This document shows positions 33,430 through 45,124 of a stretch of 64,000 bases of DNA, piece after piece. The first letter of the stretch is position 1. Every line of letters starts with the position of its first letter. The notes beneath the pieces are model-generated. The model did not search any database. It saw only the letters and a list, made by a program, of their open reading frames with translations, and was not told the origin of the DNA. This DNA is from Armigeres subalbatus (lineage: Eukaryota; Arthropoda; Insecta; Diptera; Culicidae), in NCBI RefSeq assembly GCF_024139115.2, contig NW_026943222.1:124001-188000 (forward strand), written 5' to 3'. A program made the position numbers and the translations under genes.

Positions 33430-35090
33430 TATTTTTTAATTTGACTCAGTACTCATCAAATGAAGAACAATTTCAAGCGAATAACCAACTTTTGAAGACT
33501 TGTCAGGGTAGACAATGTTATCTAAATCGATTTCAAACGCATAACCATCTATATGTTGGAAAACATGGATAGAGCTGCCGCAAGCGGCACGGTACTTTGA
33601 TATAATCATGAAAATGTCCTCTCTTCGGGTTCGCAGGGCACTCAAAGGTTCCAAGAGTAAATATCACTAATCAACCTGCCACATGACCATCTGGTTGATA
33701 GAAAATAACAAAGAAAGAGCCACCGCACGGCATATTTTGGTGTTAAATGGAAATGTACTCTTCTACGGCTCCCGGGGCACTATAGTGTTCTAATGGAGGA
33801 CAATATGTCAATAATCGATTTCGAGGGCACTATTTGGAGGAAAATCGACGAAAGAGCCGACGATGACATATGTTAGTGTGAATGGAAATGCATCCTACGT
33901 GTTCTCCGAGGCCTCTAGGTTTCAAATGTAGCCATGTGTCACTTATCGATTTCGAGCGCAATGACAATCTGTTTGGTGGGAAAACACACGAAAGAGCCGC
34001 CGCACGGCTTATATTGTGTAAAATGGAAATCCCTTTACGGGTTCCCTGACGGTTCTCATAGGCTCCAAGAATGGCCAATGTGATCACTTATCGATTTCGA
34101 ACGATTATCACCATTTTGTGGAAAATCATGACGAAAGAGCGCCGCAGGCATATTTTGGTGCTCAAAACGGAAATGACCTCTTTACGGGTTCCTCGGGGGC
34201 ATTATAGGCTTCAAGAGTGGCCAATTTGGTAATTATCGATTTCAAGCGCAAAATCATTTATTTTGTGGAAAATCATGACGAAAGAGCGCGGCACGGCATA
34301 TAGGGAAGAACGGATATGTCCCTCCTGCGAGTTCCTGGGGCACCTTGCATGCAGGAGTGGCCAATGGTCGCTTATCGATTTCAGGCGCATTATCATCTAT
34401 TTTGAAATTATGAAAACAGCCCGCACGGTATATTTTGGTGCTGAAACGGAAATGTCCCTCCTGCGGATTCCCGGGACACCTTTCGCACCAGGAGTGCCAA
34501 TGTGGTCACTTATCGATTTCAGCCGCATCCATCTGTTTGGTAAAAAATCAGACGAAAGAGCCGCCGGCATATTGTGGGTAAAACGGAAATGTCCCCCTCT
34601 GCGAGTTTCGGGGCACCTTGTACCAGGAGGGCCATGTGGTCTATCGATTTCAAGCGCATTATCATCTATTTTGTGGAAACATGATAAAAGAGCCGCCGCA
34701 CGGTATTGGTGCTAAAACGGAAATGTCCTCCCTGGGGTTCCTGGGGACCGATGTACCAGGAGTGGCCAATGTGGTCACTTATCGATTTCAAGCGCATTAT
34801 CATCTATTTTGTGGAAAATCGCACGCAGAGCCGCCGCACGGTATATTTTGGTGCTAAAAGAAATGTCCCTCGGGTTCCTGGGGCACCTTGATGTACCAGG
34901 AGGGCCAATGTGGTCACTTATCGATTTCAGGACATTATCATCTATTTTAGGAAAATCATGACGAAGAGCCGCCACACGGTATATTTTGGTGTAAAACTGA
35001 AATGTCCCCTCCCGGGTCTCCCCATTGCATATCCAGATGGCCACTTGTCGGAAGCCCTTCATGGACATAAATTATCTTTAAGTGAATCTA
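33430..35090 (+). repeat. 140-bp satellite array, right arm of fold-back element 1
   Basis: This is the same unit as 30880-32255 in reverse: AAACGGAAATGTCCC, GGTCACTTATCGATTTC, CATTATCATCTATTTTG. Units are about 130-145 bp. The central half is more worn than the outer half. Confidence 0.8.
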
Positions 35091-35959
35091 TGAAGAATTA
35101 GCGATCGAATGGCATATATGGAGATATTTTATGCTCCCTTATATGAACGACAAGGTCCCCGTGAAGTCGTTTCCGGTACATTGTCTCCAGAACCAGACAT
35201 ATCACATACACATACAAAATTGATGAGTTTATCTTTCGAACGGTATATAAACTTTGTAATTCGGTATAATTTGACTGTTTTATAAGAGCATTTACATTTC
35301 TGTCAATATGACCTAACATCTTATTCGTAACTTTTTTGTGGGTCGTTCCTATGCACCTAAAATACTTTTTTCATGCAGATGCTTCATTTCCACAAAATAT
35401 TAAAAGTCAAGAAATTTCAGAACGATTGGATTATCAGATAAAAGTTATTCTACTTGAAGTTTCGTTTGAGTCATATTGACCCCAACATCTTACTAAGGTT
35501 AAGCAGGTGTAGTAACATTTCAATATTTTCCATTCAATTTGGAAGCAACTGTTGCAGGCTCGCTGCGCTTAGCCAATAGGTAGGACATCGTCCTGCCTAC
35601 ACTGGGGCGTTTTGGCCAGTGAAACATGTTTCGAAAATCGTTACATTTTGAAGATGGAAGCACTTTATATCATATTGCACTGAGAAAAGTTATTTTGTTG
35701 CCCTACTGGGTTCCAGTGCAAGTTTTGTGGACAGAATGTCAGAGTTGCTCCAGAATGTTGATAATAAACATAAAAGTTACATCAAAACTGTAACTTTTGT
35801 ATTTTGCTATTATTTTCATTGTGTGATAAAAAATACTTCCACACATAGTATGATGGGTTTACAAATACTTATAGGTACCAACTGATTTTGACCCTTAATT
35901 AGTTATAGTTTTCTAGAAATCAAGCGGTTTGGCCAGGTGCGCATTATACCGTCTTACCC

Positions 35960-36369
35960 TATCTGTGTGCGACAACTAGTGGGGCATCATGTTACTGTAC
36001 AATGATTCAAATTTTGACTTTTTTACTCCCCGATGCTTAAACGATTGCATTTGCCATTTTAATAATCCTCCTAAATTTTAGCAATTTTGGATGTAATTTG
36101 ACTGTGCAACGTCATTTGAAGTTTGATGGAAAAAATACTGTGAAAACTGACCCTTATGTGGAAGACCGTTCTAGGTGGCCCATGAACTATTTAAACATAA
36201 TCAACACATTGCTACAGAATACTTTCAAGCGAAAGGTAGTTGTTGCTGAAGGATTTCTCGTTCGAAGCAAGTTATGAAGAAAACAAAATACTCATTACAA
36301 AATTTGAAGAGCAATACGTAACTGGAAACGGGCATACCGACAAAGGACAATGTGTCTTGCGACAGATTA
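35960..36369. other. Unrecognised DNA
   Basis: No gene or repeat recognised. Confidence 0.4.
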
Positions 36370-36440
36370 TTTCATGACCCAGAGGCGAGCCAGCCAAGGG
36401 CTGAAAACCTCTTAAATAAAGACGATAATAATAATAAGAT
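36370..36440 (+). repeat. Possible retroposon 3' end with ATA tail
   Basis: The text AGCCAAGGGCTGAAAACCTC followed by AAATAAAG and an ATAATAATAATA run resembles the 3' ends of LINE or SINE copies that I associate with mosquito genomes. Only about 70 bp are recognisable. Confidence 0.35.
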
Positions 36441-38854
36441 TATTTCATTTTCGGATATTTTTTAGTATCAATAAATATATACAAATTATAAGATATTTCT
36501 CTCACATTGATAAAAAAAATATAATTTATTTCTATATGTAAAGTTACACTGCACATTAAAGACTAAGGTAGGATTCCTATCACTGAACCTTTTATTAATT
36601 AATTCTAAACAGTCAGCATTTTGGTTGACATCGTTCGATGCGTTGTCCCCGTTGGTGCGTTCCGTCGGCCAGGTGTTGGTTTCCTTGTTGTTGCTACGTT
36701 GGCTTTTCCTGACTCGCCACTTCTATGGTTCATCGATCGCGGCAGTCGATCGCTACACTGAACCCAAACATCATCCTTTGAACGTAGGATTTGTCATCCT
36801 CTTTAATATTAAAATCGATCATCCCGTTTCCATATGCCGAGAAAAGTGAATGTGCAATCTTCTTTTCATCGTAAGGTAATCATCCTCTATGTAGATGATT
36901 ATGGTTCGGTTTATGACTGCATCATCATTTGAGCACGCCCTATGAAGACTATCACCCACTTTTTGGATGATGGTCAGTGGTGTTTTAGCTTGTGTTTACT
37001 CAAAGTTATTGAAGTCACGCCATTTTACACAAGTTGTTTGTGACGCATAGTCTTTTTTGTTTAATTTCAATATTTCTGCTACGGAGAAATAGCATCGGAA
37101 TAATACCGAGCTGCGTATATCTGGTAAGTTTATTATATTAAATTAATTAGTGCAAAAATTAATATAAAATTTCGGAAACCTGATCCAAGAAACTCCGAAG
37201 CCAAAACGGCCGAAACATGATTGCTGGCATGCGGAAGAAGACACCCGTGATGGAAATGAAGTACAAACAGCGGGTATCTTGCGCGGAGAATGGAATCCGA
37301 AGCAATCAGCAGCAGAACTGGCTCCCAGTAATCCAACTAGATCGCCAAACAAAACATCCGAAAATATTACGCGAATGAGAAGGTCATTCTCAAGCAACAC
37401 CGGAACGCAAAGATGAAACATAACTCATGGAATTGAAATTAAACTCTATCAAACATTCATGTATATGTTAATTCAATGTGAAGTTTATCAATAAATCTGA
37501 ATACAAATGAGTATTTTACATAGATAATATACAGATTATTCAATTCAGTAATTACAATACAATTTCTTTTTTTCGATATGATTTGATCCCATTTTCACGT
37601 ATTGAATCTCCAACGGTTCCCATTCGTAAAATGAATCCATTTTATTCGGTTTTCGTAAGAATCTCAACCCAAAATGATTCGCCAAACTATCTGTAGTTCT
37701 ATTCTTAAACCATATGGCTATCGGATGATTCTCATTCGGTCGCTTGTCATCTGAGAGGAAACAACCGTATGAACATCATCCTGATTGTGATATTCGTTAA
37801 GGGGCGTGAGCGAATCAATTTGCAGTTGCTCTCAGGAGGATTTTTCGGTTCAGTGTATGGAATGGTAGTTGACTCGTTGTCAAGGGTGGTTCTGCTGACC
37901 GTGCTGGTTACCAGGGTGGCTCTCGAGTAACGTACATATTCACAAATTTCCGTCCTTTTTCATTCAAATAATTGGTTTGGAGCAGAATATCTCCGTCAAT
38001 CACCCAGGACACCTCGATTATTCTGATGGACTGGATTGAAATAGAAGATATGCTCTGAAATTAAAATATCACAATTGAAAAACAAATCGCCACCCAGAAA
38101 ACGCAAAGTTTCAGGCGTCATTTTGTCGCGTACCGGATATAATTGAACCGAAATTTATTGTGTTTAAATTGCAAATTTTAATTTATAGAGTAAGATCAGC
38201 AGAAAGAAAATCAAAGGGATAGCTTTTCAAGATGCGTATTGAACTATTTACAGTGGTAGTCTGGTCAATCGGTCTGCTTTAAATTAAATTATTGTATATT
38301 TAGTTAGAAAATAGCTGTACGGATTATGAACCTTGGACGGATTTTGAATCAGAATTTAATAATTTTATTCATCATTTTATCATATTTTTCGTTGTTTTCA
38401 ATGCAATACAATGGAGCACATGAAAAATAGAGGCCCTCGGGCACCTGCATCAATGACGGACGTTCTTTTTGACTTAGATTCGTGTTTTCTAGAGCATTTT
38501 TTATTAAAATTAAGTGCTTAGGTGTACGAATGTTGATGCACCACGGTACAGTGATTAAAATTGTATAGTTCACCCAGTGCCTTAGATTTTCATAAAATCT
38601 CGAGTACTTATTCAAAAAGACGTATGTGATTTTGTAAACAAAGATTCAAACGTCGATTGATCCAATCTGTTAGCACTCCCACGCAAACCATCACCACAGA
38701 CAGGTAGGGGGAGCCTTCGGCTACCTGTTGGTGTGTATCAGAGTAGTCTGATTGCTGTTGTTTTGAACACCATGCTTACAGCGCGCCCATGACTACGTCA
38801 TATGAGTCTATTTTCTATGCGTCAAAAACAGATGAACTTTGTTTGCATAACTAA
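36441..38854. other. Unrecognised DNA with a few open frames and a hairpin
   Basis: A plus-strand frame without ATG (about 37171-37413) reads FGNLIQETPKPKRPKHDC and ends at TGA, with AATAAA at 37491; it might be a last exon, but no splice site supports it. A minus-strand 88-codon frame (38349-38615) is unrecognised. Near 38701 CAGGTAG pairs with CTACCTG about 12 bp on. Confidence 0.3.
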
Positions 38855-39154
38855 GGCTGTGAACCATTCCACCGATTCGTTTAATTTTTAGTTGAAATTT
38901 GACAGTTCGATGGTTATTTCGCCGTGGTTAAAAATAACCCTGCTCCGGAGCATGGTTAGATTTGACAGTTTGATAGTTAAACTTTGTTCGCGAGAAAATT
39001 GGCGCCAAATCTATTTCGCTTCAAATAGCCATCAATCTGTCAAAACACAAATGGGTCGGCTTCAGAGTAAAATTTTAACCACGATGAGAAAATAACCATC
39101 AAAATGACAAATTTTAACTAAAAGTTAAACGAATCGGTGGAATGGTTCACAGCC
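38855..39154. mobile_element. 300-bp PIF/Harbinger-type MITE
   Basis: The ends GGCTGTGAACCATTCCACCG and its reverse complement (to 39154) match over about 30 bp, with TAA on both sides (38852-38854, 39155-39157). The inner arms also pair (GATGGTTATTT with AAATAACCATC). No coding capacity. Confidence 0.8.
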
Positions 39155-39157
39155 TAA

Positions 39158-39823
39158 TACCAACAATCAATGTGAAACTGGCGATTTTTTGTGGTTCCAG
39201 TTGCGCAGACTATGAACAATCCTCGGTACCCAGAAATGTCATCTCGGTAACCGTTACGTAATTTATTAAAGAACTTTAGAACAAGGCTTAGTACTGCAGC
39301 CATGGAAACGTTTTCGAAGTTTGTTCTCTAAATCAACAAAAACAAACAGCGAAAAAATGGAAATACGTAAGAATCGTTCAGGCTGAAATAATCAATTTCA
39401 TTTCAATTTTAGGCACAAGCTTAATGGATATAATGGTGTGGTGATATAAACTATATATCACTGCGCAGCAAACGAAATTTGGTGCGGCTCGAGCTTATGG
39501 AGCAATCTCTGAGAAATTACTTCTGCCATTTGAATAATACCTTCCTAGTCGCTGGAAACTACAGAGAGCAGATTGGCCATATGGATTCGAGTAATGAGAG
39601 ATTTTCGGAACATTGGCCCATTTCGACTAGGAAACTGTTGACCAGCCTTGCACACTCTGAACTTGACGATCCTGGCTGAGAATAGGATTTTTCAAAGCTT
39701 TAAATACATATTCCTTCACGATACACCTATGACTACCATCCGGCTACGTTGCGTTGTTTTGTAACACGAAATACGATTTTCCATGACAGGACGCTCGATT
39801 TTAAGACGATCCGTAACACCTGT
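39158..39823. other. Unrecognised DNA
   Basis: A 66-codon plus-strand frame (39479-39679) is not recognisable. Nothing else seen. Confidence 0.4.
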
Positions 39824-39829
39824 TTATAA

Positions 39830-40064
39830 CCTTTCCGTCCCCAACGTCTGTTTTTAAGGGCTTTCAAAAATCTAAACTGCTGTAAAAAACGCATTTCTTG
39901 ACCGATTCTTTCGCAACAAGTTGCATTCCATCCGGAAGGATCCCAATTTTTGATTTATACTAGTTTCGAGGCTATCCACAGTACGGTTCCAGAATTATTC
40001 CAGATTCCGTTGGGGTCAGTTGTCCCCGGAATAAGTGGCCATTTACAATTTTAAGTCAAAACAG
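39830..40064 (+). repeat. Terminal inverted repeat of fold-back element 2, left
   Basis: It includes CAACGTCTGTTTTTAAGGGC, GATTCTTTCGCAACAAG and CCCGGAATAAGTGGCC, all mirrored at 48187-48410 and in fold-back element 3. The part from 39948 on is duplicated at 41394-41519. Confidence 0.85.
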
Positions 40065-43030
40065 GTCGTGCGACACCTCAAACTTCATGATTTCACAAAG
40101 CAATGATGCGAATGATATTTTTAGGGTTCCTGGCCCACTCGGACTCAATCTGGCCACATCGGTCACAATCCGGGGACCAACGGAATGGCCATTTTTTAAA
40201 TTGTTTCAAAATTAGTCGTGCGACACCTCAAATTTCATGATTTTACAAAGCAATGATGGGAATGATATATTTAGGGTTCCTGACCCACTCGGATACAATC
40301 CGGCCACATCGGTCACAATCCGGGGACCAACGGAATGGCCATTTTCAAAATTGATTCAAAATAGGTCGTGCGACACCTCAAACTTCATTATTTTACAAAG
40401 CAATGATGGGAATGATGTTTTTAGGGTTCCTGACCCACTCGGGTACAATTCGGCCACATCGGTCATAATCCGGGGACCAACGAAATGGCCATTTTCTAAA
40501 TTGATTCAAAATAGGTCGTGCGACACCTCAAACTTCATGATTTTACAAAGCAATGATGAGAATGATATTTTTAGGGTTCCTGGCCCACTCGGATTCAATC
40601 CAGCCACATCGGTCACAATCCGGGGACCAACGGAATTGCCATTTTCTAAATTGATTCGAAATAGGTCGTGTGACACTTCAAACTTCTTGATTTTACAAAG
40701 CAATGATGGGAATGATATTTTGAGGGGTTCCTGGCCCACTCGGATTCAATCCGGCCACATCGGTCACAATCCGAATCAATCTAAATTGATTCGAAATAGG
40801 TCGTCCGACACCACAAACTTCATGATTTTCCAAAGCAATGATGGGAATGATATTCTTAGGGTTCCTGGCCCACTCGGATCCAATCCGGCCACATCGGTCC
40901 CAATCCGGGGACCAACGAAATGGCCATTTTCAAAATTGTTTCAAAATAGGTCGTGCGACACCTCAAACTTCATGATTCTACAAAGCAATGATGAGAATGA
41001 TATTTTTAGGGTTCCTGGCCCACACGGATCGATTCCGGCCACAATCCGGAGGACCTACGGAATGGCCATTTTCTAAATTGATGCAAAATAGGTCGTGCGA
41101 CACCTCAAACTTCATGATTTCACAAAGCAATGATGAGAATGATATTTTTAGGGTTCCTGGCCCACACGGATCGATTCCGGCCACAATCCGGGGACCTACG
41201 GAATGTTCATTTTCTAAATTGATTTAAAATAGATCGTGCGACACTTCAAACTTCATGATTTCACAAAGCAATGATGGGATTGATATGTTTAAAGTGCCTG
41301 GCCCACTCGAATTCAATCTGGCCACAGCGGTCACAATCTGGGACCCACGATGGCCATTTTCTAAATCAATTCTAAATAGGTCATGTGACCATGGATCCCA
41401 ATTTTTGATTTATACTAGTTTCGAGGCTATCTACAGTACGATTCCAGAATTATTCCAGATTCCGTTGGGGTCAGTTGTCCCCGGAATAAGTGGCCATTTA
41501 CAATTTTAAGTCAAAACAGGTCGTGCGACACCTCAAACTTCATGATTTCACAAAGCAATGATGGGAATGATATTTTTAGGGTTCCTGGCCCACTCGGACT
41601 CAATCTGGCCACATCGGTCACAATCCGGGGACCAACGGAACGGCCATTTTTTAAATTGATTCAAAATTAGTCGTGCGACACCTCAAATTTCATGATTTTA
41701 CAAAGCAATGATAGAATGATATATTTAGGGTTCCTGACCCACTCGGATACAATCGGTCACAATCCGGGGACCAACGGAATGGCCATTTTCAAAATTGATT
41801 CAAAATAGGTCGTGCGACACCTCAAACTTCATTATTTTACAAAGCAATGATGGGAATGATGTTTTTAGGGTTCCTGACCCACTCGGGTACAATTCGGCCA
41901 CATCGGTCATAATCCGGGGACCAACGAAATGGCCATTTTCTAAATTGATTCAAAATAGGTCGTGCGACACCTCAAACTTCATGATTTTACAAAGCAATGA
42001 TGAGAATGATATTTTTAGGGTTCCTGGCCCACTCGGATTCAATCCGGCCACATCGGTCCCAATCCGGGGACCAACGGAATGGCCATTTTCTAAATTTATG
42101 CAAAATAGGTCGTGCGACACCTCAAACTTCATGATTTTACAAAGCAATGATGGGAATGATATTTTTAGGGTTCCTGGCCCACTCGGATTCAATCCGGCCA
42201 CATCGGTCACAATCCGGAAACCAACGGAATGGCCATTTTCTAAATTGATTCAAAATAGGTCGTGCGACACCTCAAACTTCATGATTTTACAAAGCAATGA
42301 TGAGAATGATATTTTTAGGGTTCCTGGCCCACTCGGATTCAATCCGGCCACATCGGTCCTAATCCGGTGACATACGGAATAACCATTTTCTAAAGTGAGT
42401 CAAAATAGGTCGTGCGACACCTCAAACTTTATGATTTTACAAAGCAATGATGAGAATGATATTTTTAGGGTTCCTGACCCACTCTGATCGATTCCGGCCA
42501 CAATCCGGAGGACCTACGGAATGGCCATTTTCTAAATTGATGCAAAATAGGTCGTGCGACACCTCAAACTTCATGATTTCACAAAGCAATGATGAGAATG
42601 ATATTTTTAGGGTTCCTGGCCCACACGGATCGATTCCGACCACAATCCGGAGGACCTACGGAATGGCCATTTTCTTAATTGATGCAAAATAGGTCGTGCG
42701 ACACCTCAAACTTCATGATTTTCCAAGCAATGATGGGAATGATATTTTTAGGGTTCCTGGCCCACTCGGATATATTCCGGCCACAATCCGGAGGACCTAC
42801 GGAATGGCCATTTTCTAAATTGATTCAAAATAGGTCGTGCGACACCTCAAACTTCATGATTTCACAAAGCAATGATGGGAATGATATTTTTGGGGTTCCT
42901 GGCCTCACTGGATTCAATCTGGCCCACATCGGTCACAATCCGGGGACCTACGGGATGGCCTTTTTCTAATTTAATTCAAAATAGGTCATGTGACACCTCA
43001 AACTTCATGATTTTACAAAGGTATGATGGG
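40065..43030 (+). repeat. 150-bp satellite array, left arm of fold-back element 2
   Basis: The unit runs GTCGTGCGACACCTCAAACT through CAAAGCAATGATGGGAATGA, CCTGGCCCACTCGG and GGCCATTTTC. Units start at 40065, 40214, 40364, 40514, 40664, then about every 140-150 bp. Because 150 is divisible by three, frames stay open for hundreds of codons on both strands; these are not genes. The array falls into two blocks split at 41394 by a copy of inner terminal repeat. Confidence 0.9.
41394..41519 (+). repeat. Internal copy of the inner terminal repeat
   Basis: GATCCCAATTTTTGATTTAT to TTTTAAGTCAAAACAG repeats 39948-40064 almost exactly. The units that follow (41670-42090) carry the same variants as 40214-40640, so a block of about 1.45 kb was duplicated in tandem. 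Confidence 0.85.
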
Positions 43031-43079
43031 AATAATACAAGGGCGTGGCCAGAGTGGGCAGGTTGGGCTCAAGAATTCT

Positions 43080-45110
43080 CCTTTAAATCCTTGAAAAGTT
43101 CCTGGGAACTTCTAGATTCCTCCGAAAGTAATCCACAAATTCCTCTGAAAATCGTTCGAAAATCTTTCTCATGTAATTGTAATTTCTCCTTATCTAGAAA
43201 CCCCTCACTAAATTTGTTTTTTAGGAAGATTTTGCTGAAGATTTCTTTTCTTCTCCAATTTTTCCTTCTAGACATTTCTTTGGCTATTATTCCAGAAAAA
43301 ACCTCCGGCATTCCATTCGTGAGTTCCTTCAAGAATAAAAACGGAATTTCTTTTCAAAATTCCGCTAGAAGTTTCTTCAGAAATTTATGACGGAAATCCT
43401 CCGATTTCGCTCTACAATTTCACTTGTAAATCTATAAGAAATTCCTTCGGAAATTCTTCTAGGAACTTCTCCGGGTATTCCTCCAGGAACTCTTCCTTTA
43501 ATTCCTCAAGGATAACTTTCAGGAGTTTTTCCGGTAATACCTCCATAAATTTAATAGCAAAATCCTCTAGGATTTCAATCTGGAATTCTTACCGCTATTA
43601 CTTCAGAATATCTTTCAAGAATTCATCTAAAAATTTCTTTAGGAATGTATCCAGGAATTCGTCCATATATTTCCTCAGAAATTCTTCCAGGTATTTTCAG
43701 GAATTGCTTCAGGTACTTCTTCAGAAATTCCTTCAGGAATTTCTCCCGAAATTTTTCCGTGGAATTGTCCTGGAATGCTTTCCGGACTTCACAATTCACT
43801 CCAGAATTTAAATTCGGATATTAATTTGAGAGTTCCTCCAAGATATCTTTCAAGAGTTCTTCCAAGTATTTCTTCAGAACTATCTCTGGGAATTCATCCG
43901 GTAATTTTTTCAGCATTTCATCTGGGAATTTCTGCAATAATTTCACCTGGTATTTTTCCGGGAATTCCTTCATATATTTATCCAGAAATTCCTTCATGAC
44001 CTTCTCCAAGAATTAGTTCGGGACTTTCTTGTGAGAATTCTTCCGGAAGTGCTTGTGGGACCTCCACCAGGAGTTTTTCCAAGAGTTCCTCTGTGAATCC
44101 CTCCAAGAACTTCACAGGGAAATCGAGGAGGATATATGGCAGGAATTTCATGGGAAATGGAATTTCGGAAGTTCCTCTAGAAATTCAGCTCCGGGTATTC
44201 CAAAGACTGTTCCTCTGAAAATTTCTCAGGGAGTTCCAGCAGTAGCTCCTCCGGGAATTCATTCGGAGAATTTCTCTGGGAGTTGCTCTGGAAGATTTTT
44301 TGAGAACTCTTCCAGGAGTTCCTCCTGGAATTCTTACGGAAGTTCATTTGGGAGTTCATCCAAGAGTTCTTACGAGAGTTACTCTAAAAACTCTTCCTGT
44401 AGTCCTTTAAGAAATTCCTCCAGAAGTTCCATCGGAAGTTCCTCCGAAAAATCCTCTGATAATTTCTCCAGAAATTCCTCCAGGAGCTCCTCCGGAAATT
44501 ACTCCAGGAGTTCCTTCTTAGAGGAACACTCGGGGGAACTGCCGTAGAAATTTTCGCAGGAATGCTCATAGAAACTGCCGGTGGATCTCCTGGAGGAATT
44601 CTCGTAGTAACTGCCGAAAGAGCTCCCGGAGGAATTTCAGGAGGAACTCCTAGCAGAATTCCTAGAGGGACTCCCAGAGAAACTATTGGAAGAACTTTGG
44701 GAGGAATTTCCAGCTAAATTTCTGAAAAAGGACTAAATGATTTCCTGAAAAAGACTGCATGATTTCCTGGAAGAGCTACTGGTAGAACTCCCGGAGGCAT
44801 TTTTGAAATAACTTCCGGAGGAATTTCTGAAAAAACTCCCGGGAGAATTTTCAAATGAACCCCCGAAGGAATTGCCAGTGAAACTACCAGAAGAATACTC
44901 GAAAAAAATCTTGGATAATTCATCTTATACACAAATCTTGTCTAGCTGAAACTTTTTAGGGGTATATAGCTGAGCTGGATCATCATCTTCATCAGAGGAC
45001 CTCCTGGAGATTACCTTCAGGAGCTCCCAGAGAAATTCTCGGTGGAGCTTCTGGAGGATTTTCTATATAAATTGATTTCATTTACGGTATAATTTCTGTA
45101 TAAATTTTCG
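43080..45110. repeat. Core of fold-back element 2: degenerate 12-bp minisatellite
   Basis: The sequence is built of a drifting 12-bp unit close to GAATTCCTCCRG (very clear at 44290-44520). At about 44520-44540 the strand bias flips to CYGGAGGAATTC, so the core is itself an inverted pair of unequal arms. Open frames here give only Ser/Arg/Asn or Phe/Pro/Glu-rich repeats and are not genes. Confidence 0.8.
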
Positions 45111-45124
45111 GTGGAAACCCTGGG

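Larger units (their letters stand above)
30306..35959. mobile_element. Giant fold-back element 1 (TA-flanked, 140-bp satellite arms)
   Basis: The ends GGGTAAGACGGTATAAT (30306-30322) and its reverse complement (35943-35959) are flanked by TA on both sides. Inner unique arms match in inverted order (30640-30870 with about 35095-35335). Each arm continues into a tandem array of a roughly 140-bp unit, and the two arrays are mirror images. The core (32256-33430) holds another TA-flanked MITE. There is no transposase gene, so it must be moved in trans if at all. TA and GGG ends suggest the pogo group. Confidence 0.7.

Noticed and set aside
34263..34715. 150-codon frame in fold-back element 1
   Set aside because: It consists of repeats of the 140-bp satellite unit.
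37133..37421. Minus-strand frames as genes
   Set aside because: The plus strand in the same place has a more natural composition, and neither has supporting signals.
40237..41076. Long open frame (279 codons) as a gene
   Set aside because: It lies fully within the 150-bp satellite and repeats the same peptide; the opposite strand is open too.
40065..43030. CRISPR array
   Set aside because: The repeats are long and adjacent with no unique spacers, and the DNA is from an animal.
44053..44547. Ser/Arg/Asn-rich frame of 164 codons
   Set aside because: It is a reading of the 12-bp repeat core with no other features.
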